Source: Allobosea robiniae (GTDB lineage: Bacteria; Pseudomonadota; Alphaproteobacteria; Rhizobiales; Beijerinckiaceae). Taken from it: 64,000 bases of DNA. The notes beneath the pieces are model-generated. The model saw only the letters and a list, made by a program, of their open reading frames with translations, made no database searches and was not told where the DNA came from. Below, in pieces: positions 9,358 through 17,657 of the stretch; the stretch's first letter is position 1, and each line of letters opens with the position of its first letter. Both the position numbers and the translations under genes were made by a program. Where the stretch lies: positions 248,001 to 312,000 of the forward strand of contig NZ_FNBZ01000004.1 in assembly GCF_900102525.1 (NCBI RefSeq), written 5' to 3'.

Positions 9358-9753
9358 TCATTTGGCATAGATCGACGTTACGATGAGGGACCCGGTCTGG
9401 ACGGTAGCCACGAGCGGCTCTGCCGCTTCAAGGGCGATCGCGTCTCCCGCTGAGACGTGATGCGCGGTGCCGGCTAGACAAAGGTGGGCGTCTTCCTTCA
9501 CGGCATAAAAAACATGGGCGCCCGGTCGAAAATCTGCACTGCTCCCTGCGCCCATGGCCGTCATTCCACCGGTGGCCTCGGATCGGTTGATCATCAGATT
9601 GAGGACTTTTACCGGTCCATTTTCCAATCGGCTGACAATCTTCAACTCGCCGCCATACTGAACCGGCTTCAAAGGCTCGGACAGGTCGATCGTCGCTGAG
9701 CCCGCGTCGAGAAACAGGCCTTCGCCTTCTACGACAACCTGATGGCGATCGTA
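9358..9753 (-). pseudogene. HutD/Ves-family 3' fragment, 5' part replaced
   Basis: The frame encodes about 130 residues matching the second half of a HutD-type cupin: EGEGLFLDAG, then PVQYGGELKIVSRLENGPVKVLNLMINR, where the GPV..LN.M signature is typical of HutD. Full-length HutD is near 190 aa, so the first third is missing; upstream the sequence abruptly becomes a dppC-type permease in another frame. No ribosome binding site or ATG is present at the junction, although a TTG exists at 9672. It is best read as a dead remnant. Confidence 0.7.
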
Positions 9754-9754
9754 G

Positions 9755-9877
9755 CAAGGGCGCGAGCGCGGGCCCGAAGACCACGGCCACCATCAGCACC
9801 GAGAGGATGACGACCCCGGCAATGCCCAGGGGGTTCCTCAACAGGCGGCCGAGCCAGGGCGGCATGAGGTCAGTCAT
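9755..9877 (-). pseudogene. dppC-like permease, 5' fragment only
   Basis: ATG at 9877 overlaps the stop of the dppB-like gene (ATGACTGA), the normal dppB-dppC arrangement. About 40 codons follow that look like a genuine DppC N-terminus: MTDLMPPWLGRLLRNPLG and a first membrane helix ending VVFGPALAP. Identity to the family then stops near 9757, and the reading frame continues into out-of-frame hutD sequence as an arginine-rich tail to a stop at 9428. The remaining 250 codons of the permease are gone. Confidence 0.75.
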
Positions 9878-10823
9878 ACTTGATGCGCCTGTCGACGAGA
9901 GCATAGGAGAGATCCGCGATCAGGTTGGCGAGCGCGTAGATCGCCGAGATGATCAGCGCGACGCACTGCAGAAGCGGCAGGTCCCGGTTCTGGATCGCGA
10001 AGATCATCAGCCGCCCGATTCCGGGATAGGCGAAGACCTCCTCCACGACGAGAATGCCGCCGATGAGGTAGCCGACATCGAGGGCGATGATCGTGATTGT
10101 CGGCAGCAGGCTGTTGGGGAGCGCGTGGCGCCAGAGCACGGCGCGGTGCGAGAGCCCCTTGAGCCGAGCCGTTCGGACATAGTCGCTCTCGAGCACTTCG
10201 ACCATTTCCGACCGGGTCTGGCGTGAGATATGGGCGGTCATGACGATGGTCAGCGTCACCGCAGGCAGGACGAGATGGCTCAGGAAGGCGGCCACGCCGC
10301 CTTCGGCGACCGAGACATATCCCCCGGCAGGAAACAGGCCGAGCTCGGGGCGGGTGAAGATCACCAGCAGCAGCGTGGCGGTCACGAACTCGGGCAACGA
10401 AACGCCGATATAGGACCCGACGCTGACCGCAACGTCCGTCGGCCGCCCCTGCCGGTCGGCGGCGAGGACGCCGAGGGGGATCGCTACGATCGTCACCAGA
10501 ATGAGCGCGACGGCCCCCAGGACCGCAGAGCGCGCGAGCGCCGTCAGCGTCAGGTTGAGGACAGGCTGTCCGATCGCCAGCGAGGTGCCCCAATCGCCTC
10601 GAAGAATGCCGCCCAGCCAGTCGCCATATTGGACGATGCTCGGCCGGTTCAGCCCAAGCTTGATGACGAGTTCTTCGATCTGCCCGGGCGCGGCATGCTC
10701 TCCCAAGATCATCTGGGCAGCGTTGCCCGGGAGAATTTGGGTAACAAAAAATATCGCAGCCGAAATGAGAAATAGCGTAACAATGATGTAAGCTAATCTC
10801 TTGAGGATAAACTCTGCGGACAT
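9870..10823 (-). CDS. Orphan peptide-type ABC transporter permease (DppB family)
   Basis: An intact 317-aa permease: first helix ILKRLAYIIVTLFLISAAIFF, NAAQMILGEHAAPGQIEEL segment, GLNRPSIVQYGDWLGGILRGDWGTS periplasmic signature and the ending LIADLSYALVDRRIKYD. AGGGGAA lies upstream of the ATG at 10823. Its partner dppC is truncated directly downstream, and no binding protein or ATPase gene adjoins it, so it is probably the surviving part of a broken operon. It could function only if another permease and ATPases are borrowed. Confidence 0.85.
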   Translation of the reverse strand: MSAEFILKRLAYIIVTLFLISAAIFFVTQILPGNAAQMILGEHAAPGQIEELVIKLGLNRPSIVQYGDWLGGILRGDWGTSLAIGQPVLNLTLTALARSAVLGAVALILVTIVAIPLGVLAADRQGRPTDVAVSVGSYIGVSLPEFVTATLLLVIFTRPELGLFPAGGYVSVAEGGVAAFLSHLVLPAVTLTIVMTAHISRQTRSEMVEVLESDYVRTARLKGLSHRAVLWRHALPNSLLPTITIIALDVGYLIGGILVVEEVFAYPGIGRLMIFAIQNRDLPLLQCVALIISAIYALANLIADLSYALVDRRIKYD

Positions 10824-11260
10824 CCTGTTCTAAATTCCCCTGCGTCGTCAGGTCGCCTCAAATCGAAGGCGTTCTTATGCCGACTAAGGTAGGTTAGAAG
10901 CATTCAATCCGATCTCAAGATGGTTTCTCGTTATGTCGTTATACGGTCAGATTATAAGCGAGCCGACGAGCGAGAAGCACTCCTATGGGCATCTTCGATT
11001 GGTTGTGGCTCGCCATGCTTAGGCAGCATGTCGGAAGGGACACGCAGACGAGCGCTCGGATGCGCGAAATCCGTTCCCCAGGCCTGCAACGCCAGTCCGG
11101 CTTGAGTGTCGACGTGCGCACCGAAATTATCGACAGCCCCGTTCTGGTCGATGCCTAGATCGGCCCAGCGGGCTAACAAGACAGGACAGCTGAACTTCAG
11201 CTCATCGACCGCTTTTGCGAGCGGCAGCAAATGACTGCTTTGCCGCAGTATGGAAGGCAA
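10824..11260. other. Intergenic stretch without a supported gene
   Basis: About 440 bp upstream of the orphan dppB and downstream of the FAD oxidoreductase gene. Frames of up to about 100 codons exist on both strands, but none has a recognisable family, a good ribosome binding site or compositional support. The AT-richer part at 10860-10980 may include the promoter of dppB. A missing binding-protein gene would be expected here; nothing of it is recognisable. Confidence 0.55.
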
Positions 11261-12697
11261 TCAGCGGGTGCCGATACGCAGGCCGAATACCTTCGGGATC
11301 GCGGCAGCCGCGCGCATCGCCACCGAGGGTGTCTCGCGGCGCTCGTCGGCCTCCTCGCAGCCGATAATGCCCCAGCGCACGAAACGGCCTCCGACAACCC
11401 GGAAAGGCTCCGGCGGCAGCGCGGACAACTCTCGGCGGCAAAACGGAAGGTTGGCCCATTCATCCTGCTCGCCGAGGACGAGCGATGCGAGAGATTGTCC
11501 GCCGATATAGGTCGGGTTGACCCCATGGCCGGAGTAGCCGCAGCCATAATGCACGCGCGTACCGGGCAAGGTCCGGAAAAATGGCAGGCGATCGGAGGAG
11601 ACGTCGAGGCCACCACCCCAGATCTTCGCCACTCCGACATCGCCCAGGCCGGGCAGAAGCCGCCGCAGGCCACGCTCAGCCCTGGCGGCCGATGCCGCAT
11701 CCTGCGTCAGGATGGGGTCGACCGCGTTGCCATTGTAGCTGATCGGGCCCGAGCCCGATCCCATCAACACACGCCCGTCGATGGTCGTGCGGAAATAATG
11801 CACGAACATGCGCATGTCGGCGAGGCCTTGCTCGCCCGTCCAGCCGATCTCCTCCAGCTTCTCAGGCACGGGCTCGGTCATCAACGCATAGCTTGAAAAG
11901 ACGCTGACATAGGGTCTGATCTCGCGACGGCTGGCGAGACCGGTATTGGTAGCGAGAACGACGTCGCGTGCGAGAATCTGCCCCGCCGGCGTCCGAAGCC
12001 GGTTCGGCGAGCCGCTGTCCAGACCGGACAGAGGCGTGTTTTCGTAGATCGTGACGCCTGCCTCGATTGCGGCGCGGCGCAATGCCCGGACGAGCCGGGC
12101 CGGGTGCACATTGGCACCTTCGGGAAGGTAGATGCCGCCGCGGAAGACGGGCGACTTGCAATAGGCCGCGACTTCCGCCGGCGAGAGCGCCCTGGCGGTG
12201 TCGGAAACTCCCAGCCGTTCGGCCGTCGCGACGGCGGCTGCGACCTTGGCGTCCTGCGCAGGACAGGTGGAGATCCGGACATTCCCGCTTTCACGCCACC
12301 AGACGTCGCGCCCCGGCGCGGTCGCGAAGCGGCGGATGGCATCCTGCGCCTTGGTGCCGGCACGGGCGACGGCGAGCGCGGCATCGGCGCCCAGCGAGGC
12401 TTCTATCCCGCCGAGCGAACCCCAGTAGCCATGGGTCTTGCCGCCATTCTTGCCGCTCGCCCCCGAGCCGCAGAGCGAGGCCTCGATGAGCACCACGCTC
12501 AGTCCAGGCGCGCGCTCGCGCAGAGCCAGAGCCGTCCATAACCCCGTGAAGCCGCCGCCGACGATGGCGACATCGGCCGTGATCTCACCGCTGAGCGAGG
12601 GTGACGGCGCCACCCCGCCCTCCGCCTTCAGAGCATCGGTGAACCACCAGGACGGATCACCTGGGAGCATGCTGGGAACAGCAGGATCTCGTGACAT
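11261..12697 (-). CDS. FAD-dependent amine/amino-acid oxidoreductase (DAO family, PuuB-like)
   Basis: A 478-aa flavoprotein. The dinucleotide-binding motif VAIVGGGFTGLWTA is at about residues 50-63, followed by the conserved SGASGKNGGKTHGY segment seen in gamma-glutamylputrescine and related amine oxidases; the C-terminal GYSGHGVNPTYIGG motif is the second FAD contact. DAO enzymes oxidise the C-N bond of amines or amino acids, releasing an imine and hydrogen peroxide. It is followed upstream in the operon by a RidA gene, whose product hydrolyses reactive enamines/imines, which fits that chemistry. Substrate is unknown. Lies divergent from a peptide-type transporter controlled perhaps by the XRE-cupin regulator. 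Confidence 0.85.
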   Translation of the reverse strand: MSRDPAVPSMLPGDPSWWFTDALKAEGGVAPSPSLSGEITADVAIVGGGFTGLWTALALRERAPGLSVVLIEASLCGSGASGKNGGKTHGYWGSLGGIEASLGADAALAVARAGTKAQDAIRRFATAPGRDVWWRESGNVRISTCPAQDAKVAAAVATAERLGVSDTARALSPAEVAAYCKSPVFRGGIYLPEGANVHPARLVRALRRAAIEAGVTIYENTPLSGLDSGSPNRLRTPAGQILARDVVLATNTGLASRREIRPYVSVFSSYALMTEPVPEKLEEIGWTGEQGLADMRMFVHYFRTTIDGRVLMGSGSGPISYNGNAVDPILTQDAASAARAERGLRRLLPGLGDVGVAKIWGGGLDVSSDRLPFFRTLPGTRVHYGCGYSGHGVNPTYIGGQSLASLVLGEQDEWANLPFCRRELSALPPEPFRVVGGRFVRWGIIGCEEADERRETPSVAMRAAAAIPKVFGLRIGTR

Positions 12698-12753
12698 GTC
12701 GCAACCGATTTTCTTGAAGAAGGACGTGGAAAGACGCGGCGCCTGCAGGGCCC

Positions 12754-13098
12754 CTAGACGAGCGCCTGAACCTGAACCTCGACCAGAATGTCGTCGGCCG
12801 CGAGCCGGGACTCGACCGTCGCGCGCGCCGGCGGCTGCTCGGGGTCAACCCAGGTTTCCCAGACGGCGTTCATTTCGTTGAACGTGCCGACATCCTTCAG
12901 CCAGATATTGGCTGTGACGAGACGGGTGCGGTCGGTGCCGGCCATCGCGAGATAGGAATCGATCTGGGCCAGAATATCGGCCGTCTGCTCACGCACGCCG
13001 CCGCTGCGGTCCTTGGCGGTCAGCCCGGAGAGGAAAGCGAAGCCGTTCGCAATCAGGACCTTGCTCAGGCGGCCGGTGACTTCATGACGGGTGATCAT
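12754..13098 (-). CDS. RidA/YjgF-family enamine/imine deaminase-like protein
   Basis: A 114-aa protein of the trimeric RidA fold: SKVLIANGFAFLSGLTA near the start, QTADILAQIDSYLAMAGTDRTRLVTANIWLKD in the middle, and PARATVESRLAADDILVEVQVQALV at the end. In the archetype the arginine of the PxRxxV segment binds the carboxylate of the 2-iminoacid; an arginine is present here in PPARATVES. Its placement directly before the FAD amine oxidoreductase suggests it clears the imine product. The acidic residue expected at the C-terminal end in active members lies in the LVEVQV segment, but I cannot place it with certainty. Confidence 0.85.
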   Translation of the reverse strand: MITRHEVTGRLSKVLIANGFAFLSGLTAKDRSGGVREQTADILAQIDSYLAMAGTDRTRLVTANIWLKDVGTFNEMNAVWETWVDPEQPPARATVESRLAADDILVEVQVQALV

Positions 13099-13163
13099 TG
13101 TGCCTCTGTTCGTTGCGCGAGTGGAAGAAGACCGGCGGGGCGGAACCAGCCGCCACGTACCGC

Positions 13164-13772
13164 TTAAAGGTGCGCCTCTCTGATACGGATGATCCAGACC
13201 AGCTTGGCCTCTTCGCTGCTGCGATTGACCAGGTGATGCGGGATGCTGCTCTCGAACTGGAAGCTGTCGCCCTCGCGGATTTCCGCCACGGCGTTGCCGA
13301 CAGCCAGCTCCACCCGGCCGGAAAGGACGTAGCCGGCCTTGTCGCCCGGCCCGGTCAGGACGTCGTCGCTGGTCGCTCCCGGCGGCAAGGTCAGGATCAT
13401 GAAGCGGAGCTGGTTGTTATCCTTCGGCGACAGCAGCTCCTTGGTCAGGAGGCCGGGCCCGACGACGAAGCGCGGGCGGTTTTCCCGGCGGCGCACGAAG
13501 GTTGGCTCGTCATTCGCCTCCGGCTCCCGCTCGAGGAAGGCCCAGAGATTCACCCCGAGTGCGCTCCTCAGCTTCTGCAGTGTGCTGATCGAGGGGTTCG
13601 AATTGCCGCGCTCGATCTGGCTGATGATCCCGGCGGACAGCCCCGCCTTTGTCGCCAGCTCGAGGATCGTGAGCTTCCTGTCGGTGCGGAGCGCGCGCAG
13701 CCGCTGCCCGATCTGGGCGGCGTCATCATCGGAGGGCGCCGGATCGGTCGCGACAGGGAGAGGCTTCGGCAT
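13164..13772 (-). CDS. XRE-family regulator with C-terminal cupin
   Basis: A 202-aa regulator: helix-turn-helix at residues 20-75 (LRALRTDRKLTILELATKAGLSAGIISQIERG) and a small cupin domain at about 115-195 (GDKAGYVLSGRVELAVG, then GDSFQFESSIPHHLVN). This architecture is common for local regulators of amine, polyamine and amino-acid catabolism. Start chosen at 13772 because the longer in-frame version adds a leader rich in bulky residues with no family counterpart and would cover the repeated sites upstream. It is followed by ridA and the FAD oxidoreductase and is divergent from the binding protein at 14204, so it probably controls both directions. Confidence 0.88.
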   Translation of the reverse strand: MPKPLPVATDPAPSDDDAAQIGQRLRALRTDRKLTILELATKAGLSAGIISQIERGNSNPSISTLQKLRSALGVNLWAFLEREPEANDEPTFVRRRENRPRFVVGPGLLTKELLSPKDNNQLRFMILTLPPGATSDDVLTGPGDKAGYVLSGRVELAVGNAVAEIREGDSFQFESSIPHHLVNRSSEEAKLVWIIRIREAHL

Positions 13773-14203
13773 GCAGGGAAATCCATTAAAGTGAAAACAG
13801 ACCATAGTGAAATTCATTGAAGGGCGCAATTGCCTTGATGCGATATTGACCTCCGACAAAATTATCAAATGATATCAGCGTGATTAGAGGCCTCGCGGCG
13901 CGGCAGCCCTTACGAGGCACCTCAATCTCTTGACATCGAATTCAACATAGTGAAGCAATGTTCACGAAGCCCCGGAGAAGGTCGCCTTGGGAGGCTCGAA
14001 TGCCGCAGTTTCGCAGATGCCTTCCGGGAAAGGCGTCGCTGTCGCCGACATCGCTGTCAAATCGGCATGCCCGCCGCAGCGCCGGGGTTGCTCCTGCGCT
14101 TGCTGGCCTTCGGAGTTGTGACCCGTCCAGATGGCCAGGCGAAACGGCTGCCGCTGCGCGGCCGGAGAACTCGATCATTTCCAACGATATCAAGGGGATT
14201 GCG
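13773..14203. promoter_or_regulatory. Divergent intergenic region with repeated candidate operators
   Basis: This 430-bp gap separates the XRE-cupin gene from the binding-protein gene. The 9-mer CATAGTGAA occurs twice, at 13803-13811 and 13946-13954. The second copy is part of an inverted repeat GTGAA-N6-TTCAC at 13950-13965 and lies just after a TTGACA (13930-13935) that could be a -35 box. The first copy is 30 bp upstream of the regulator start. Open frames from 13958 toward 14203 look like untranslated leader, since the downstream protein has its signal peptide at 14204. Confidence 0.45.
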
Positions 14204-15706
14204 ATGACCGTCTCACGCGCTGCTGCTCTGTTGCTCGGCCTTGCTGCCGCAACTCCTGCCTTTGCCGGAAAGGCGAACGACACGCTCACCGTGTCCTGGG
14301 ATCGTGAGCAGACCACCCTCGACGTCTATTACTTCACGGATCACTCCGGCCTCACCCTGATGAACAACGTCTGGGACGGGCTCGTCGATCGGGATCCCAA
14401 GACCGGGGAGTATGTCGGCAATCTCGCCACGAGCTGGAAGTGGGAGAGCCCGACCAGCCTCCTCTTCGAGCTGCGGAAGGGCGTCAAATTCCATAACGGC
14501 GAGGATTTCGACGCCGACGACGTCGTCTACACGATCGACTACGTCAAGGATCCCAACAACAAGATCCTCCTGGTGCAGATGGTCAGCTGGATCGACGCCG
14601 TCGAGAAGGTCGATCAATACACCGTGCGCATCAAGCTGAAGCGCCCGTTCCCGGCCGCGCTGGAATATCTCACGCTGGGCGTGCCGATCTATCCGGATCA
14701 ATACTACAAGAAGGTCGGCACCGCCGGAATGGGCAAGAATCCGGTCGGCACCGGTCCCTATAAGGTCACCTCGTTCTCCCCCGGGCGCGAATACGTGCTG
14801 GAGCGGAACGACGCCTATTTCTCAGGCGGGACGAAGCCCAAGGCGCGCATCAAGCGGGTCGTCGTCCGGACCCAGAAAGACCTCAACCTGATGATGGGCG
14901 AGCTGATGACCAAGCGCGCCGAATTCTTGTGGCGGCTGACGCCGGACCAGGCCGATCAACTGGAGAGCATCCCCACCATCCGGGTCGAGCGCTCGCCAAC
15001 CCTGCGGGTCGCCTTCCTGACCTTCAATGCGCTCGACCCGCAATCGCCGCTCGCGCGCCCCGAGGTTCGGCGCGCCGTCGCCCACGCGGTCAATCGCGAC
15101 GCGATCGCCAAGAATCTCATCCGTGGTGGAGCGGCCACGCTCAAAACCGTCTGCGCGACCAAGCAGCTTGCCTGTCCCGCACCGGGGGTCGATTACGCCT
15201 ATGATCCGGCCAAGGCCAAGGAGCTTCTCGCCAAGGCGGGACTCCCGGACGGTTTCGAGACCTCGATCGGCTCGACCTCGGACCGCTTCATCACCGAGGC
15301 GGTGATCGGCGATCTCCAGCGCGTCGGTATCCGCGCCGCCATGAACTTCAACGTCTGGGCTGCCTTCCGCGACAAGTGGGTCAAGCGCGAGATGCCGCTC
15401 TTCCACGCCTCGACCGGCTTCTGGGGTATCAGCGACGCCTCGATCGCCTTCGGGACCTATTTCGGCGAGGCACCGCAGGACCTTTCGCGGGATCCGGTCG
15501 TGACCGAGGCGATCCGCAAGGCTGACGGCACGCAATCTGTCGAGGAGCGGACGAAGTTCTACAAGGACGCGCAGGACCGCATCCTGGATCAGGTCTACTG
15601 GCTGCCTCTCGTCGAAATCGTCAACAACTACGCTTTCTCGAAGGAGCTCGATTTCACGCCGTCGCCGGATGAGATCAACCGATTCTACCGCGCCTCCTGG
15701 AAGTGA
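14204..15706 (+). CDS. Peptide-type ABC transporter substrate-binding protein (SBP_bac_5)
   Basis: A 500-aa periplasmic binding protein. ATG at 14204 follows AAGGGG and starts a canonical signal peptide (MTVSRAAALLLGLAAATPAFA). Family features include LATSWKWESPTSLLFELRKGVKFHNGEDFDADDV and RPEVRRAVAHAVNRDAIAKN. It is a paralogue of the binding protein at 4548-6101, sharing AGKA.DTL at the mature N-terminus and YIPL-type ends. It heads an operon with two permeases and an esterase but no ATPase genes. Ligand unknown; context with amine oxidase and RidA suggests an amine- or peptide-like compound. Confidence 0.9.
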   Translation: MTVSRAAALLLGLAAATPAFAGKANDTLTVSWDREQTTLDVYYFTDHSGLTLMNNVWDGLVDRDPKTGEYVGNLATSWKWESPTSLLFELRKGVKFHNGEDFDADDVVYTIDYVKDPNNKILLVQMVSWIDAVEKVDQYTVRIKLKRPFPAALEYLTLGVPIYPDQYYKKVGTAGMGKNPVGTGPYKVTSFSPGREYVLERNDAYFSGGTKPKARIKRVVVRTQKDLNLMMGELMTKRAEFLWRLTPDQADQLESIPTIRVERSPTLRVAFLTFNALDPQSPLARPEVRRAVAHAVNRDAIAKNLIRGGAATLKTVCATKQLACPAPGVDYAYDPAKAKELLAKAGLPDGFETSIGSTSDRFITEAVIGDLQRVGIRAAMNFNVWAAFRDKWVKREMPLFHASTGFWGISDASIAFGTYFGEAPQDLSRDPVVTEAIRKADGTQSVEERTKFYKDAQDRILDQVYWLPLVEIVNNYAFSKELDFTPSPDEINRFYRASWK

Positions 15707-15752
15707 TCTTCATGAACCTTTCGATCGGCCCCAATCCTGAGGGAGGTTCGCA

Positions 15753-16670
15753 TTGGCAAGTTTCGCGCTGAAACGAATCCTTGTTGCCGTCCTCGTCGCC
15801 TTCACGGTCTCGGTCGTCTCGTTCACCGTGCTGCGCCTCTCGGCCGATCTCGCCCAGGCGCTGGCCGGCGAGGGCGCAAGTTCCGAGCAGGTCGAGCAGA
15901 TCCGCATCAGCTATGGCCTGGATCGGCCGCTTGCGCTGCAATATCTCGACTGGCTCGGGAACATCATCCGCGGCGATCTCGGAGAGTCATACTACTTCAA
16001 GCAGCCGGTCTCGGCGCTGATCCTGGAACGCGTCCCCGTCACCTTCACCGTCGCGACGCTGGCGATCGGGCTGGCCCTGCTGCTGGCGATCCCGCTCGGC
16101 ATCTGCGCGGCACTGAATCGAAACAGCTGGCTCGACCGGCTCTGCCTGACGACGGCGGTGGTCGGCCAGGCGGTACCGAGCTTCTGGCTCGCGCTGATGC
16201 TGATCTACATCTTCGGCCTGCACTGGCAGTGGTTGCCCTTGTCGGGAAGCGAGGAGTGGCAGGGCTTCATCCTGCCGATCATCGTGCTCGCCTATTATGC
16301 GATGCCGGCGATCATGCGCCTGACGCGGGCGGGGATGATCGAGGTGCTGCATGCGGACTACATCCGGACCGCGCGCGCCAAAGGGCTGAGCCTCAGGGCC
16401 ATCGTCACAACCCACGCCCTGCGCAACGCGCTGATGCCGGTCGTGGCGCTCGCTGCGGTCCAGTTCGGCTTCCTGCTCGGGGGCTCGACGGTCGTCGAGA
16501 CGGTCTTCGCGCTGCATGGCGTCGGCTATCTCAGCTGGGAATCGATCCAGCGAGCCGACTTCCCCGTCGTCCAGTCGATCGTGCTGATGTTCTCGATGAT
16601 CTTCGTCGTCCTCACGCTGGCGTCCGACCTGTTGAATGCCGCAATCGATCCCCGGGTGCGCCTGCAATGA
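15753..16670 (+). CDS. Peptide-type ABC transporter permease (DppB family)
   Basis: A 305-aa permease starting at TTG (15753), supported by GGGAGG eight bases upstream and by alignment of the N-terminus (MASFALKRILVAVLVAFTVSVVSF) with other DppB proteins; no ATG exists in frame before the first helix. It has the SYGLDRPLALQYLDWLGNIIRGDLG signature and ends NAAIDPRVRLQ. Closest visible relative is the permease at 3595-4512. Confidence 0.9.
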   Translation: MASFALKRILVAVLVAFTVSVVSFTVLRLSADLAQALAGEGASSEQVEQIRISYGLDRPLALQYLDWLGNIIRGDLGESYYFKQPVSALILERVPVTFTVATLAIGLALLLAIPLGICAALNRNSWLDRLCLTTAVVGQAVPSFWLALMLIYIFGLHWQWLPLSGSEEWQGFILPIIVLAYYAMPAIMRLTRAGMIEVLHADYIRTARAKGLSLRAIVTTHALRNALMPVVALAAVQFGFLLGGSTVVETVFALHGVGYLSWESIQRADFPVVQSIVLMFSMIFVVLTLASDLLNAAIDPRVRLQ

Positions 16671-17560
16671 CCGATATGTCTCTCTCCGGGCCGTCGTCGG
16701 CCTCGGTGCTGGGCGCGCGCGCCAGGCGTTGGCTGCGCAACACCGGCGCGAGCGTCGGCGGCGCGATCGTCCTCCTCGCCGTTCTCTGCGCGGTCGCGGC
16801 GCCGCTCCTGGCCCCGTATGACCCTTATCTCCAGGACTTGCCGATGCGGCTGAAGCCGCCGGTCTGGGCAGCGGAGGGCAGTTGGGCCCATATGCTGGGG
16901 ACCGACCAGCTCGGCCGCGATTATCTCAGCCGCCTGATCTACGGCAGCCGGATTTCGCTGCTGATCGGCTTCGGCACCGTCCTGATCTCGGGCTCGGTCG
17001 GTATCCTGCTGGGCATGCTGGCCGGCTTCTATGGCGGCCGCCTGGATCTGATGATCTCCTTCTTCGTCACCGTGCGGCTCGCCATGCCGATCGTTCTGGT
17101 CGCGCTCGCGGTTGTCGGGCTGATCGGAAGCTCTCTGACCGTCGTGGTCGCTGTTCTCGGCCTGCTGCTATGGGATCGCTTCGCTGTGGTGACGCGGGCC
17201 ACGGTCATGCAGTTGCGCGACAGCGAATATATTATCGCAGCGCGCTCCTATGGCGGCTCCGACGCCAGGATCATGCTGCGCCATGTGCTGCCGAACATCC
17301 TGGGGCCGATCCTGGTCGTGTTCACGCTCGAAATCGCCCACGCGATTCTGCTCGAGGCCGCGCTCTCGTTCCTGGGGCTCGGTGTTCAGCCGCCGTTACC
17401 GTCCTGGGGACTGATGATCGCGGAAGGGCGAAACTACGTCTTCTTCACGCCCTGGGTGATCACGATTCCCGGTATCGCGCTCGTGGTCCTGGTGCTCGGC
17501 ATCAACCTGCTGGGCGACGGGCTGCGCGACCTGAGCTCGCCGAGAGATGCTGCCGACTAA
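16667..17560 (+). CDS. Peptide-type ABC transporter permease (DppC family)
   Basis: A 297-aa permease; the ATG overlaps the stop of the DppB-type gene (ATGA at 16667-16670). Features include GSWAHMLGTDQLGRDYLSRLIYG, the LLWDRFAVVTRATVMQLRDSEYIIAAR cytoplasmic stretch, and the EAALSFLGLGVQPPLPSWGLM signature. It is clearly paralogous to 2720-3598. The two ATPase subunits expected next are absent: an esterase gene follows instead. Confidence 0.9.
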   Translation: MTDMSLSGPSSASVLGARARRWLRNTGASVGGAIVLLAVLCAVAAPLLAPYDPYLQDLPMRLKPPVWAAEGSWAHMLGTDQLGRDYLSRLIYGSRISLLIGFGTVLISGSVGILLGMLAGFYGGRLDLMISFFVTVRLAMPIVLVALAVVGLIGSSLTVVVAVLGLLLWDRFAVVTRATVMQLRDSEYIIAARSYGGSDARIMLRHVLPNILGPILVVFTLEIAHAILLEAALSFLGLGVQPPLPSWGLMIAEGRNYVFFTPWVITIPGIALVVLVLGINLLGDGLRDLSSPRDAAD

Positions 17561-17657
17561 ACCCCAGACATGTCCAGCCCGGCAAGTAGCCGTGGATCTG
17601 ATGCCTTCCGAGTGGCCGATGCCGCGCCACGAATGACCGAAGAAGAGGAACGCCGAA

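Noticed and set aside
9045..9368. Open frame antisense to the gap after the first LysR gene
   Set aside because: Low-complexity Arg/Ser/Gly-rich translation without domain, crossing the repeat unit; likely chance.
10985..11158. Possible 57-codon gene (MGIFDWLWLAMLRQHVG...) in the gap upstream of the orphan dppB
   Set aside because: ATG is present but no ribosome binding site, no family and an overlapping frame on the other strand is equally long; support is too weak.
13958..14203. N-terminal extension of the binding protein at 14204
   Set aside because: In-frame ATG exists at 13958, but the extension is arginine-rich and would bury the signal peptide; it also overlaps the candidate operators.
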